The translations under genes were made by a program, and so were the position numbers. The notes under the pieces are model-generated. The model had not been told where the DNA came from. It searched no databases and saw only the letters and a list, made by a program, of their open reading frames with translations. A stretch of 64,000 bases of DNA from Rugalucina vietnamica (taxonomy: Eukaryota; Mollusca; Bivalvia; Lucinida; Lucinidae), in NCBI GenBank assembly GCA_964017185.1, contig OZ024871.1:24528488-24592487 (forward strand), in the 5' to 3' direction. Every line of letters begins with the position of its first letter. Position 1 is the stretch's first letter. Of the stretch, positions 1 to 13,637 are shown piece by piece.

Positions 1-69
1 CATACCCATATTCCTCATAAAAAATAGCTGACCCGTATTTTTTGTCCAGGGTTATGCCCCTTCTCTGAG

Positions 70-471
70 GACACTGTGTATTTTATGGAGTGGAGTTAGA
101 GTCATGGATTGGAGTCATGGAGTGGAGTATTGGAGTAGATTCTTGGAGTGGAACATTGGAGTGAAATTTTGTGTGAAACAGAAAACTCAATTCTGGTGGT
201 GAAATTTGTCTTGGGGCAAATGATAACAATCACAAAATGTGTAAGAAATGCATAAACTGTATGAATAACTAATGAGTAACAGAAATTAACCATTAATTTC
301 GATTATTTATATGGGTAATGCCTTTGATACATGTTTATTTATTGCGTCCGTTCAAACAAGACAGATTTTACCACCAGAATTAATGTTTCTCTTTTCGCTC
401 CAACATTTCACTCCAAGGTTCCACTCCATGGCTCCAATCTATGACTCCACTCCATGACTCCACTCCATAAG
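70..471. mobile_element. Inverted-repeat insertion in unit 1 (MITE-like, 8-bp TSD)
   Basis: The left end holds GGAGT-rich DNA (tatggagtggag and variants, 82-165). The right end holds its reverse complement, ACTCC-rich (395-470), so the arms can pair over about 80 bp. The flanks carry an exact 8-bp direct repeat TCTCTGAG at 62-69 and 472-479. The degenerate sister sub-repeat near 770-790 shows an uninterrupted ctgagttaaatgtccc, consistent with insertion at this point. An 8-bp target duplication fits hAT-type transposition. No coding capacity. Confidence 0.72.
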
Positions 472-3309
472 TCTCTGAGTAATGTTCCTTTGAAAACAAA
501 ATTTGAAAATATTGTGTGCAAGATATCTGAAAAAGCATATGAGCTAGATTTTTCATATTTGGCAAAATACGAGTAGAGTACCTGATTAACAGTTTAGAAC
601 TTTAACTTAAATTTTGAAAGAATTAGAGAATTTTGAAATTGTGATTGGTTATTATAGTTTTTGGTGAAATTTGAAGCTTTTTAATGGTGCTGGCTAGGGT
701 TTTGAAATTTCATACACATATGCCTTGTGAAAAAATAGTTGACCCTTACTTTTGTTCCTGTCCGAGTTTTGCCCCTTTTTCTGAGTTAAATGTCCCTTTG
801 AAAATAAAATTTGACAATCTTTTATACAAGATAACCCGAAGGGTTAAGTTTAAGATCGCTTAAGATAGCTATATGATTCTCTAAATAATTTGGGGTCATT
901 TCTTTGGCCCCGAAAGGCAAATAAAGAAAGCATAAACACGCTGGGAAACATTTTACATAATTTACATGCGCAGTCTTATCACATAACTAATGATTGCACA
1001 ATCGTACGATTGCTTACGATTCAATGGGACTGGCACTTTAGAGTCTTCATATTTGGCATACTGATTGGGACTGAAGAGTAGAAGTTAAGAACACCTGATC
1101 AACATTTTAGAACTTTATCTTAAACTTTGACAACTGCAGATTTTTTTTAATTTTGATTGATTGTTCCACTTTTTGGTGAAATTTGGAACTTTTTAATGGT
1201 GTTTTGTAATTTCATATACATATTCCTCATGAAAACATAATTGACCCAATAGTTTTGTTTTTTTTTTCATGTCCGAGTTATGCCCAATTACTGAGTTATG
1301 GCCTTTTTAAAACAAAATTTGAAAATCGTGTGTGCTAGATACCTCAAAATGTATTTTAGCAACCGTCTTTATATTTGACATACTGATTGGGGCTGAGGAT
1401 AAGATCACCTGGTTAACTTTTGAGAAGTTTCTGTCAATTTTTGACAGAATTACAGAATTTTGATTTTTTACTCCCTTTTGAACTTTTTTGCAAAATGCCT
1501 GCATTCTGTTTCTGGATCCAGGACAAAACAGAGGCAACCTTACTGCTACACCAGGAAATGAAATTATAATGAAGTAAATGCCAGGTTAGGGGCAAGCAAA
1601 CACACATTTCTAGTTTTATCATATTCACACCCATGACAATTTTCTTAATTTTTGACAGACGCAATAATTTCATCACTGAAATAAATTATGGAATTGTCTC
1701 TTGTCTTGAACTTAATTAGGTCTATAATCCCTTTTTCAGACGGACAGAATTTAATGAGGTGCAATACCAGAAAAAAAATATTTTGCTTTTCAAAAACAAA
1801 ACCAGTGATAAGCTGCAAAGTAATTACCTGAGAGGTACTTTTGTTTTCACCTAATAAATCGTACAATACACACTCCTATTTTGAAAATAAAAACTAATAA
1901 GAAAACAAAGATTTTCTCATGAAGCAGCTCATAAAATAAACATGAAATAAAACAAATGCATTTTTTTTATTTCTCTTTCAGTTTCTTCCATTATATTCAT
2001 CTCTTAGTTGTAACAAAGTTGTGTAAAACATTCTTTGACCTAAAACTCGAATCTAAAACAAAGGGATTGTTCATGGTTTGTTTAGTTCTATAATTGATCT
2101 TTCAACACCTACGCTGACAGGAGGATGTGTTAAAGCTAAGATAAAGAGCATAGTCTAAACTTAGATTAGAAGTGGATATTCCCTCCCCCATTAATAGATT
2201 AGCCATGGTTTCATATTTCAAAACATCCCAGTTTTCTTCTGTGGCACAGGAGCTCCTAGGACACACTCTAGCTCATTGCTTAGTTTCAGCAAGTGACCTT
2301 TTAATATCTATTAATATCTATTGATTCATGAAAAATAGGCGTCTGCTTGAAATATAGTCTGTATTCTGGGTTTGCGAGAGACTGAAACACAGGCCCTCTT
2401 ATCAGTTGATATGACACACATGCCTTAGCAAGATGTGAGAGAAAACACCAACAAATGTTAAGTGTACTGTGTAATTAAATTCTTTAGGGCTGGTGCAAAC
2501 AATGAGTTCTCATTTTGCTACCATGATACAGTGTTTCTCAATGAAATGAATCTAGTGCCATGGTAGCCTTAAAGTTGTACAGGATGCTTTGTAACCATCT
2601 GTTCTGAACCTTTTAGAAAGGTTTTCTCACACCAATGCTTTTTTTTTAAATAAATCAAGCCTCAATCTAGCAACAATTATAATAATACAGGGATTGTAAT
2701 GTAATCTTTCAAAGAGGTCAATATTTTTAATTTAATGATTAAAGAGAGATAGACATACATATTTAAAAGCAAAGGAATAGACACAGTCTGCTTGCAAACA
2801 TGAAAGGATAACCAATGTCAAAATCTTAATAAGTATTGATTCAAATAGAACAATATGTGTCGGTGATCCAGGTGAGCAGCTATTTCCAGTAAACATAAGC
2901 CTGATTAATTTGTTTTTTGTATAGAGATTTAGCATCCCAGTCAACAATTTTCCGTCATGTCTAGATGGAGTCATTGCTTCCTGTGTATTGTCCAGAACTC
3001 GGGTATGTTAAAGTGCCTTGTACTAATGAGGACACAACATGTCGGCGTCCCATGTACTTTGGGGTCAAAAGCGGGATGCATTATGCTCCCTTTTACCATG
3101 ATTTTTGAAGGTCAGAAGGGACTGCGTGTACCTAATTATGCAAATATTTGAGACTTTGTTACCTTGCAAATTTAAAGTTTTCACTCATAAAGAATCCCAA
3201 TATAAGCCATTAGACATAACAAATATTCAACTCGAACAAAATAAGTCATGCAAATTATATCCAATTTTACAATGTAGTCATACATAGGGTAGGGCTTTTT
3301 TTTCTTTTC

Positions 3310-3310
<1 letters not shown>

Positions 3311-3353
<43 letters not shown>
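3311..3353. repeat. (GT)n microsatellite with G-run
   Basis: Uninterrupted GT dinucleotides followed by a run of G. The tract length differs in each array unit (short at 7465, medium at 11549). Confidence 0.95.
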
Positions 3354-3355
<2 letters not shown>

Positions 3356-4135
3356 TGGGGGGGGGGGAGGGGTGATTAATCTCTTAAGCGGATAATTAAA
3401 AGCCTTAGCTGTTCATGTATGTGAAATGCGGTCTTCATATTATGCATTGTATTAAATTATATCCATGGAAAAATAAATTCAGTCTGATGAAAAAGAAGGA
3501 CCACAAAAATGTATTATATTATACCCCATGTAACAGAGTCAGCATGAAAAGGACAACTTTATTTTGATACAAAGCCAAATGAACTTGATATTTAAAAACT
3601 CTGGTATTAGTCCTTTCATCAAATTTAAAGCAGTGGCATAACATTAATTACAGTTTGTAGTTTCATAAAAGCAAAATTTGCACAAAAGGTAAATATCTGA
3701 GAGTAAACCTATCTCAACATTCAGGAATGTTTTATATATCTAGCGCTCTGCACTGCTCAGAACTACATGTATTATGAATCTTACAAACTAATGCCATTTT
3801 ATAAGAATATGCAAATTGTAAACATATTCACGCTCATGACAGCAGTCCTTTTTGACAGATCACACAGATGATATTTGGAAATAGCCCCAGTCTTGAACAT
3901 GTCATTTATATATAATATAGGTTTTCTCATGTTCTGGTTTAAATTCACATTTTTCAAAAACTCACAATGTGATCACCATCAGACAAATTGGCAACTCCTT
4001 TTTACGCCCCAGACTTTGGAAAAGTTGGAAAGGCACACTGCTTTTTTTTACTTGTCTGTCTGCGAGTCTGCAGTGTGTGCATCTGTTACACTTTTTTTGA
4101 ACTTTTGAATGGTGCATGCTAGGGGTTTGAAATTT

Positions 4136-7100
4136 CATACCCATATTCCTCATAAAAAATAGCTGACCCGTATTTTTTGTCCAGGGTTATGCCCCTTCTC
4201 TGAGGACACTGTGTATTTTATGGAGTGGAGTTAGAGTCATGGATTGGAGTCATGGAGTGGAGTCATGGAGTGGAGTATTGGAGTAGATTCTTGGAGTGGA
4301 ACATTGGAGTGAAATTTTGTGTGAAACAGAAAACTCAATTCTGGTGGTGAAATTTGTCTTGGGGCAAATGATAACAATCACAAAATGTGTAAGAAATGCA
4401 TAAACTGTATGAATAACTAATGAGTAACAGAAATTAACCATTAATTTCGATTATTTATATGGGTAATGCCTTTGATACATGTTTATTTATTGCGTCCGTT
4501 CAAACAAGACAGATTTTACCACCAGAATTAATGTTTCTCTTTTCGCTCCAACATTTCACTCCAAGGTTCCACTCCATGGCTCCAATCTATGACTCCACTC
4601 CATGACTCCACTCCATAAGTCTCTGAGTAATGTTCCTTTGAAAACAAAATTTGAAAATATTGTGTGCAAGATATCTGAAAAAGCATATGAGCTAGATTTT
4701 TCATATTTGGCAAAATACGAGTAGAGTACCTGATTAACAGTTTAGAACTTTAACTTAAATTTTGAAAGAATTAGAGAATTTTGAAATTGTGATTGGTTAT
4801 TATAGTTTTTGGTGAAATTTGAAGCTTTTTAATGGTGCTGGCTAGGGTTTTGAAATTTCATACACATGTGCCTTGTGAAAAAATAGTTGACCCTTACTTT
4901 TGTTCCTGTCCGAGTTTTGCCCCTTTTTCTGAGTTAAATGTCCCTTTGAAAATAAAATTTGACAATCTTTTATACAAGATAACCCGAAGGGTTAAGTTTA
5001 AGATCGCTTAAGATAGCTATATGATTCTCTAAATAATTTGGGGTCATTTCTTTGGCCCCGAAAGGCAAATAAAGAAAGCATAAACACGCTGGGAAACATT
5101 TTACATAATTTACATGCGCAGTCTTATCACATAACTAATGATTGCACAATCGTACGATTGCTTACGATTCAATGGGACTGGCACTTTAGAGTCTTCATAT
5201 TTGGCATACTGATTGGGACTGAAGAGTAGAAGTTAAGAACACCTGATCAACATTTTAGAACTTTATCTTAAACTTTGACAACTGCAGATTTTTTTTAATT
5301 TTGATTGATTGTTCCACTTTTTGGTGAAATTTGGAACTTTTTAATGGTGTTTTGTAATTTCATATACATATTCCTCATGAAAACATTATTGACCCAATAG
5401 TTTTTGTTGTTGTTTTTTTTTTTCATGTCCGAGTTATGCCCAATTACTGAGTTATGGCCTTTTTAAAACAAAATTTGAAAATCGTGTGTGCTAGATACCT
5501 CAAAATGTATTTTAGCAACCGTCTTTATATTTGACATACTGATTGGGGCTGAGGATAAGATCACCTGGTTAACTTTTGAGAAGTTTCTGTCAATTTTTGA
5601 CAGAATTACAGAATTTTGATTTTTTACTCCCTTTTGAACTTTTTGCAAAATGCCTGCATTCTGTTTCTGGATCCAGGACAAAACAGAGGCAACCTTACTG
5701 CTACACCAGGAAATGAAATTATAATGAAGTAAATGCCAGGTTAGGGGCAAGCAAACACACATTTCTAGTTTTATCATATTCACACCCATGACAATTTTCT
5801 TAATTTTTGACAGACGCAATAATTTCATCACTGAAATAAATTATGGAATTGTCTCTTGTCTTGAACTTAATTAGGTCTATAATCCCTTTTTCAGACGGAC
5901 AGAATTTAATGAGGTGCAATACCAGAAAAAAAATATTTTGCTTTTCAAAAACAAAACCAGTGATAAGCTGCAAAGTAATTACCTGAGAGGTACTTTTGTT
6001 TTCACCTAATAAATCGTACAATACACACTCCTATTTTGAAAATAAAAACTAATAAGAAAACAAAGATTTTCTCATGAAGCAGCTCATAAAATAAACATGA
6101 AATAAAACAAATGCATTTTTTTTATTTCTCTTTCAGTTTCTTCCATTATATTCATCTCTTAGTTTTAACAAAGTTGTGTAAAACATTCTTTGACCTAAAA
6201 CTCGAATCTAAAACAAAGGGATTGTTCATGGTTTGTTTAGTTCTATAATTGATCTTTCAACACCTACGCTGACAGGAGGATGTGTTAAAGCTAAGATAAA
6301 GAGCATAGTCTAAACTTAGATTAGAAGTGGATATTCCCTCCCCCATTAATAGATTAGCCATGGTTTCATATTTCAAAACATCCCAGTTTTCTTCTGTGGC
6401 ACAGGAGCTCCTAGGACACACTCTAGCTCATTGCTTAGTTTCAGCAAGTGACCTTTTAATATCTATTAATATCTATTGATTCATGAAAAATAGGCGTCTG
6501 CTTGAAATATAGTCTGTATTCTGGGTTTGCGAGAGACTGAAACACAGGCCCTCTTATCAGTTGATATGACACACATGCCTTAGCAAGATGTGAGAGAAAA
6601 CACCAACAAATGTTAAGTGTACTGTGTAATTAAATTCTTTAGGGCTGGTGCAAACAATGAGTTCTCATTTTGCTACCATGATACAGTGTTTCTCAATGAA
6701 ATGAATCTAGTGCCATGGTAGCCTTAAAGTTGTACAGGATGCTTTGTAACCATCTGTTCTGAACCTTTTAGAAAGGTTTTCTCACACCAATGCTTTTTTT
6801 TAAATAAATCAAGCCTCAATCTAGCAACAATTATAATAATACAGGGATTGTAATGTAATCTTTCAAAGAGGTCAATATTTTTAATTTAATGATTAAAGAG
6901 AGATAGACATACATATTTAAAAGCAAAGGAATAGACACAGTCTGCTTGCAAACATGAAAGGATAACCAATGTCAAAATCTTAATAAGTATTGATTCAAAT
7001 AGAACAATATGTGTCGGTGATCCAGGTGAGCAGCTATTTCCAGTAAACATAAGCCTGATTAATTTGTTTTTTGTATAGAGATTTAGCATCCCAGTCAACA

Positions 7101-8233
7101 ATTTTCCGTCATGTCTAGATGGAGTCATTGCTTCCTGTGTATTGTCCAGAACTCGGGTATGTTAAAGTGCCTTGTACTAATGAGGACACAACATGTCGGC
7201 GTCCCATGTACTTTGGGGTCAAAAGCGGGATGCATTATGCTCCCTTTTACCATGATTTTTGAAGGTCAGAAGGGACTGCGTGTACCTAATTATGCAAATA
7301 TTTGAGACTTTGTTACCTTGCAAATTTAAAGTTTTCACTCATAAAGAATCCCAATATAAGCCATTAGACATCACAAATATTCAACTCGAACAAAATAAGT
7401 CATGCAAATTATATCCAATTTTACAATGTAGTCATACATAGGGTAGGGCTTTTTTTCTTTTCTTGTGTGTGTGTGGGGGGGGGGGGGGTGGGGGGAGGGG
7501 TGATTAATCTCTTAAGTGGATAATTAAAAGCCTTAGCTGTTCATGTATGTGAAATGCGGTCTTCATATTATGCATTGTATTAAATTATATCCATGGAAAA
7601 ATAAATTCAGTCTGATGAAAAAGAAGGACCACAAAAATGTATTATATTATACCCCATGTAACAGAGTCAGCATGAAAAGGACAACTTTATTTTGATACAA
7701 AGCCAAATGAACTTGATATTTAAAAACTCTGGTATTAGTCCTTTCATCAAATTTAAAGCAGTGGCATAACATTAATTACAGTTTGTAGTTTCATAAAAGC
7801 AAAATTTGCACAAAAGGTAAATATCTGAGAGTAAACCTATCTCAACATTCAGGAATGTTTTATACATCTAGCGCTCTGCACAAACTAATGCCATTTTATA
7901 AGAATATGCAAATTGTAAACATATTCACGCTCATGACAGCAGTCCTTTTTGACAGATCACACAGATGATATTTGGAAATAGCCCCAGTCTTGAACATGTC
8001 ATTTATATATAATATAGGTTTTCTCATGTTCTGGTTTAAATTCACATTTTTCAAAAACTCACTATGTGATCACCATCAGACAAATTGGCAACTCCTTTTT
8101 ACGCCCCAGACTTTGGAAAAGTTGGAAAGGCACACTGCTTTTATTTTACTTGTCTGTCTGCGAGTCTGCAGTGTGTGCATCTGTTACACTTTTTTAAAAC
8201 TTTTGAATGGTGCATGCTAGGGGTTTGAAATTT
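4136..8233 (+). repeat. 4.1 kb array unit 2
   Basis: Full unit. It carries a 13-bp gain (an extra catggagtggagt step near 4250). Its GT tract near 7465 has collapsed to a few repeats while the adjacent G run expanded, and about 32 bp are missing at 7877-7880 relative to units 1 and 3. Confidence 0.93.
4205..4619. mobile_element. Inverted-repeat insertion in unit 2
   Basis: Same element at the same place as 70-471, 13 bp longer because of the extra catggagtggagt step. Shared position means insertion preceded amplification of the array. Confidence 0.7.
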
Positions 8234-11200
8234 CATACCCATATTCCTCATAAAAAATAGCTGACCCGTATTTTTTGTCCAGGGTTATGCCCCTTCTCTG
8301 AGGACACTGTGTATTTTATGGAGTGGAGTTAGAGTCATGGATTGGAGTCATGGAGTGGAGTATTGGAGTAGATTCTTGGAGTGGAACATTGGAGTGAAAT
8401 TTTGTGTGAAACAGAAAACTCAATTCTGGTGGTGAAATTTGTCTTGGGGCAAATGATAACAATCACAAAATGTGTAAGAAATGCATAAACTGTATGAATA
8501 ACTAATGAGTAACAGAAATTAACCATTAATTTCGATTATTTATATGGGTAATGCCTTTGATACATGTTTATTTATTGCGTCCGTTCAAACAAGACAGATT
8601 TTACCACCAGAATTAATGTTTCTCTTTTCGCTCCAACATTTCACTCCAAGGTTCCACTCCATGGCTCCAATCTATGACTCCACTCCATGACTCCACTCCA
8701 TAAGTCTCTGAGTAATGTTCCTTTGAAAACAAAATTTGAAAATATTGTGTGCAAGATATCTGAAAAAGCATATGAGCTAGATTTTTCATATTTGGCAAAA
8801 TACGAGTAGAGTACCTGATTAACAGTTTAGAACTTTAACTTAAATTTTGAAAGAATTAGAGAATTTTGAAATTGTGATTGGTTATTATAGTTTTTGGTGA
8901 AATTTGAAGCTTTTTAATGGTGCTGGCTAGGGTTTTGAAATTTCATACACATATGCCTTGTGAAAAAATAGTTGACCCTTACTTTTGTTCATGTCCGAGT
9001 TTTGCCCCTTTTTCTGAGTTAAATGTCCCTTTGAAAATAAAATTTGACAATCTTTTATACAAGATAACCCGAAGGGTTAAGTTTAAGATCGCTTAAGATA
9101 GCTATATGATTCTCTAAATAATTTGGGGTCATTTCTTTGGCCCCGAAAGGCAAATAAAGAAAGCATAAACACGCTGGGAAACATTTTACATAATTTACAT
9201 GCGCAGTCTTATCACATAACTAATGATTGCACAATCGTACGATTGCTTACGATTCAATGGGACTGGCACTTTAGAGTCTTCATATTTGGCATACTGATTG
9301 GGACTGAAGAGTAGAAGTTAAGAACACCTGATCAACATTTTAGAACTTTATCTTAAACTTTGACAACTGCAGATTTTTTTTAATTTTGATTGATTGTTCC
9401 ACTTTTTGGTGAAATTTGGAACTTTTTAATGGTGTTTTGTAATTTCATATACATATTCCTCATGAAAACATAATTGACCCAATAGTTTTTGTTGTTGTTT
9501 TTTTTCATGTCCGAGTTATGCCCAATTACTGAGTTATGGCCTTTTTAAAACAAAATTTGAAAATCGTGTGTGCTAGATACCTCAAAATGTATTTTAGCAA
9601 CCGTCTTTATATTTGACATACTGATTGGGGCTGAGGATAAGATCACCTGGTTAACTTTTGAGAAGTTTCTGTCAATTTTTGACAGAATTACAGAATTTTG
9701 ATTTTTTACTCCCTTTTGAACTTTTTTGCAAAATGCCTGCATTCTGTTTCTGGATCCAGGACAAAACAGAGGCAACCTTACTGCTACACCAGGAAATGAA
9801 ATTATAATGAAGTAAATGCCAGGTTAGGGGCAAGCAAACACACATTTCTAGTTTTATCATATTCACACCCATGACAATTTTCTTAATTTTTGACAGACGC
9901 AATAATTTCATCACTGAAATAAATTATGGAATTGTCTCTTGTCTTGAACTTAATTAGGTCTATAATCCCTTTTTCAGACGGACAGAATTTAATGAGGTGC
10001 AATACCAGAAAAAAAATATTTTGCTTTTCAAAAACAAAACCAGTGATAAGCTGCAAAGTAATTACCTGAGAGGTACTTTTGTTTTCACCTAATAAATCGT
10101 ACAATACACACTCCTATTTTGAAAATAAAAACTAATAAGAAAACAAAGATTTTCTCATGAAGCAGCTCATAAAATAAACATGAAATAAAACAAATGCATT
10201 TTTTTTTTATTTCTCTTTCAGTTTCTTCCATTATATTCATCTCTTAGTTATAACAAAGTTGTGTAAAACATTCTTTGACCTAAAACTCGAATCTAAAACA
10301 AAGGGATTGTTCATGGTTTGTTTAGTTCTATAATTGATCTTTCAACACCTACGCTGACAGGAGGATGTGTTAAAGCTAAGATAAAGAGCATAGTCTAAAC
10401 TTAGATTAGAAGTGGATATTCCCTCCCCCATTAATAGATTAGCCATGGTTTCATATTTCAAAACATCCCAGTTTTCTTCTGTGGCACAGGAGCTCCTAGG
10501 ACACACTCTAGCTCATTGCTTAGTTTCAGCAAGTGACCTTTTAATATCTATTAATATCTATTGATTCATGAAAAATAGGCGTCTGCTTGAAATATAGTCT
10601 GTATTCTGGGTTTGCGAGAGACTGAAACACAGGCCCTCTTATCAGTTGATATGACACACATGCCTTAGCAAGATGTGAGAGAAAACACCAACAAATGTTA
10701 AGTGTACTGTGTAATTAAATTCTTTAGGGCTGGTGCAAACAATGAGTTCTCATTTTGCTACCATGATACAGTGTTTCTCAATGAAATGAATCTAGTGCCA
10801 TGGTAGCCTTAAAGTTGTACAGGATGCTTTGTAACCATCTGTTCTGAACCTTTTAGAAAGGTTTTCTCACACCAATGCTTTTTTTTAAAATAAATCAAGC
10901 CTCAATCTAGCAACAATTATAATAATACAGGGATTGTAATGTAATCTTTCAAAGAGGTCAATATTTTTAATTTAATGATTAAAGAGAGATAGACATACAT
11001 ATTTAAAAGCAAAGGAATAGACACAGTCTGCTTGCAAACATGAAAGGATAACCAATGTCAAAATCTTAATAAGTATTGATTCAAATAGAACAATATGTGT
11101 CGGTGATCCAGGTGAGCAGCTATTTCCAGTAAACATAAGCCTGATTAATTTGTTTTTTGTATAGAGATTTAGCATCCCAGTCAACAATTTTCCGTCATGT

Positions 11201-12353
11201 CTAGATGGAGTCATTGCTTCCTGTGTATTGTCCAGAACTCGGGTATGTTAAAGTGCCTTGTACTAATGAGGACACAACATGTCGGCGTCCCATGTACTTT
11301 GGGGTCAAAAGCGGGATGCATTATGCTCCCTTTTACCATGATTTTTGAAGGTCAGAAGGGACTGCGTGTACCTAATTATGCAAATATTTGAGACTTTGTT
11401 ACCTTGCAAATTTAAAGTTTTCACTCATAAAGAATCCCAATATAAGCCATTAGACATAACAAATATTCAACTCGAACAAAATAAGTCATGCAAATTATAT
11501 CCAATTTTACAATGTAGTCATACATAGGGTAGGGCTTTTTTTCTTTTCTTGTGTGTGTGTGTGTGTGTGTGTGTGGTGGGGGGAGGGGTGATTAATCTCT
11601 TAAGCGGATAATTAAAAGCCTAAGCTGTTCATGTATGTGAAATGCGGTCTTCATATTATGCATTGTATTAAATTATATCCATGGAAAAATAAATTCAGTC
11701 TGATGAAAAAGAAGGACCACAAAAATGTATTATATTATACCCCATGTAACAGAGTCAGCATGAAAAGGACAACTTTATTTTGATACAAAGCCAAATGAAC
11801 TTGATATTTAAAAACTCTGGTATTAGTCCTTTCATCAAATTTATAGCAGTGGCATAACATTAATTACAGTTTGTAGTTTCATAAAAGCAAAATTTGCACA
11901 AAAGGTAAATATCTGAGAGTAAACCTATCTCAACATTCAGGAATGTTTTATATATCTAGCGCTCTGCACTGCTCAGAACTACATGTATTATGAATCTTAC
12001 AAACTAATGCCATTTTATAAGAATATGCAAATTGTAAACATATTCACGCTCATGACAGCAGTCCTTTTTGACAGATCACACAGATGATATTTGGAAATAG
12101 CCCCAGTCTTGAACATGTCATTTATATATAATATAGGTTTTCTCGTGTTCTGGTTTAAATTCACATTTTTCAAAAACTCACTATGTGATCACCATCAGAC
12201 AAATTGGCAACTCCTTTTTACGCCCCAGACTTTGGAAAAGTTGGAAAGGCACACTGCTTTTTTTTTACTTGTCTGTCTGCGAGTCTGCAGTGTGTGCATC
12301 TGTTACACTTTTTTTTAAACTTTTGAATGGTGCATGCTAGGGGTTTGAAATTT
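8234..12353 (+). repeat. 4.1 kb array unit 3
   Basis: Full unit, closest to unit 1 at the GGAGT block because it lacks the 13-bp gain. The GT tract at 11549-11574 is of intermediate length. Confidence 0.93.
8303..8704. mobile_element. Inverted-repeat insertion in unit 3
   Basis: Third co-amplified copy, same length as in unit 1, flanked by tctctgag on both sides. Confidence 0.7.
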
Positions 12354-13593
12354 CATACCCATATTCCTCATAAAAAATAGCTGACCCGTATTTTTTGTCC
12401 AGGGTTATGCCCCTTCTCTGAGGACACTGTGTATTTTATGGAGTGGAGTTAGAGTCATGGATTGGAGTCATGGAGTGGAGTCATGGAGTGGAGTATTGGA
12501 GTAGATTCTTGGAGTGGAACATTGGAGTGAAATTTTGTGTGAAACAGAAAACTCAATTCTGGTGGTGAAATTTGTCTTGGGGCAAATGATAACAATCACA
12601 AAATGTGTAAGAAATGCATAAACTGTATGAATAACTAATGAGTAACAGAAATTAACCATTAATTTCGATTATTTATATGGGTAATGCCTTTGATACATGT
12701 TTATTTATTGCGTCCGTTCAAACAAGACAGATTTTACCACCAGAATTAATGTTTCTCTTTTCGCTCCAACATTTCACTCCAAGGTTCCACTCCATGGCTC
12801 CAATCTATGACTCCACTCCATGACTCCACTCCATAAGTCTCTGAGTAATGTTCCTTTGAAAACAAAATTTGAAAATATTGTGTGCAAGATATCTGAAAAA
12901 GCATATGAGCTAGATTTTTCATATTTGGCAAAATACGAGTAGAGTACCTGATTAACAGTTTAGAACTTTAACTTAAATTTTGAAAGAATTAGAGAATTTT
13001 GAAATTGTGATTGGTTATTATAGTTTTTGGTGAAATTTGAAGCTTTTTAATGGTGCTGGCTAGGGTTTTGAAATTTCATACACATATGCCTTGTGAAAAA
13101 ATAGTTGACCCTTACTTTTGTTCATGTCCGAGTTTTGCCCCTTTTTTCTGAATTAAATGTCCCTTTGAAAATAAAATTTGACAATCTTTTATACAAGATA
13201 ACCCGAAGGGTTAAGTTTAAGATCGCTTAAGATAGCTATATGATTCTCTAAATAATTTGGGGTCATTTCTTTGGCCCCGAAAGGCAAATAAAGAATAAAC
13301 ACGCTGGAAAAAAAAAACAACTAATGATTGCACAATCGTACGATTGCTTACGATTCAATGGGACTGGCACTTTAGAGTCTTCATATTTGGCATACTGATT
13401 GGGACTGAAGAGTAGAAGTTAAAAAAGAACACCTGATCAATGCAACATTTTAGAACTTTATCTTAAACTTTGACAACTGCAGATTTTTTTTAATTTTGAT
13501 TGATTGTTCCACTTTTTGGTGAAATTTGGAACTTTTTAATGGTGTTTTGTAATTTCATATACATATTCCTAATGAAAACATAATTGACCCAAT

Positions 13594-13637
<44 letters not shown>

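Larger units (their letters stand above)
1..4135 (+). repeat. 4.1 kb array unit 1
   Basis: Full-length unit with the phase set by the window start. It has the longest GT microsatellite of the copies (3311-3353) and the ctgctcagaactacatgtat block near 3754 that unit 3-equivalent DNA at 7877 lacks. Confidence 0.93.

Noticed and set aside
102-12659. Recurring open frames of 60-120 codons in the 4.1 kb units
   Set aside because: They repeat only because the DNA repeats, have no family resemblance and overlap on both strands. The GGAGT/ACTCC arms produce some of them.
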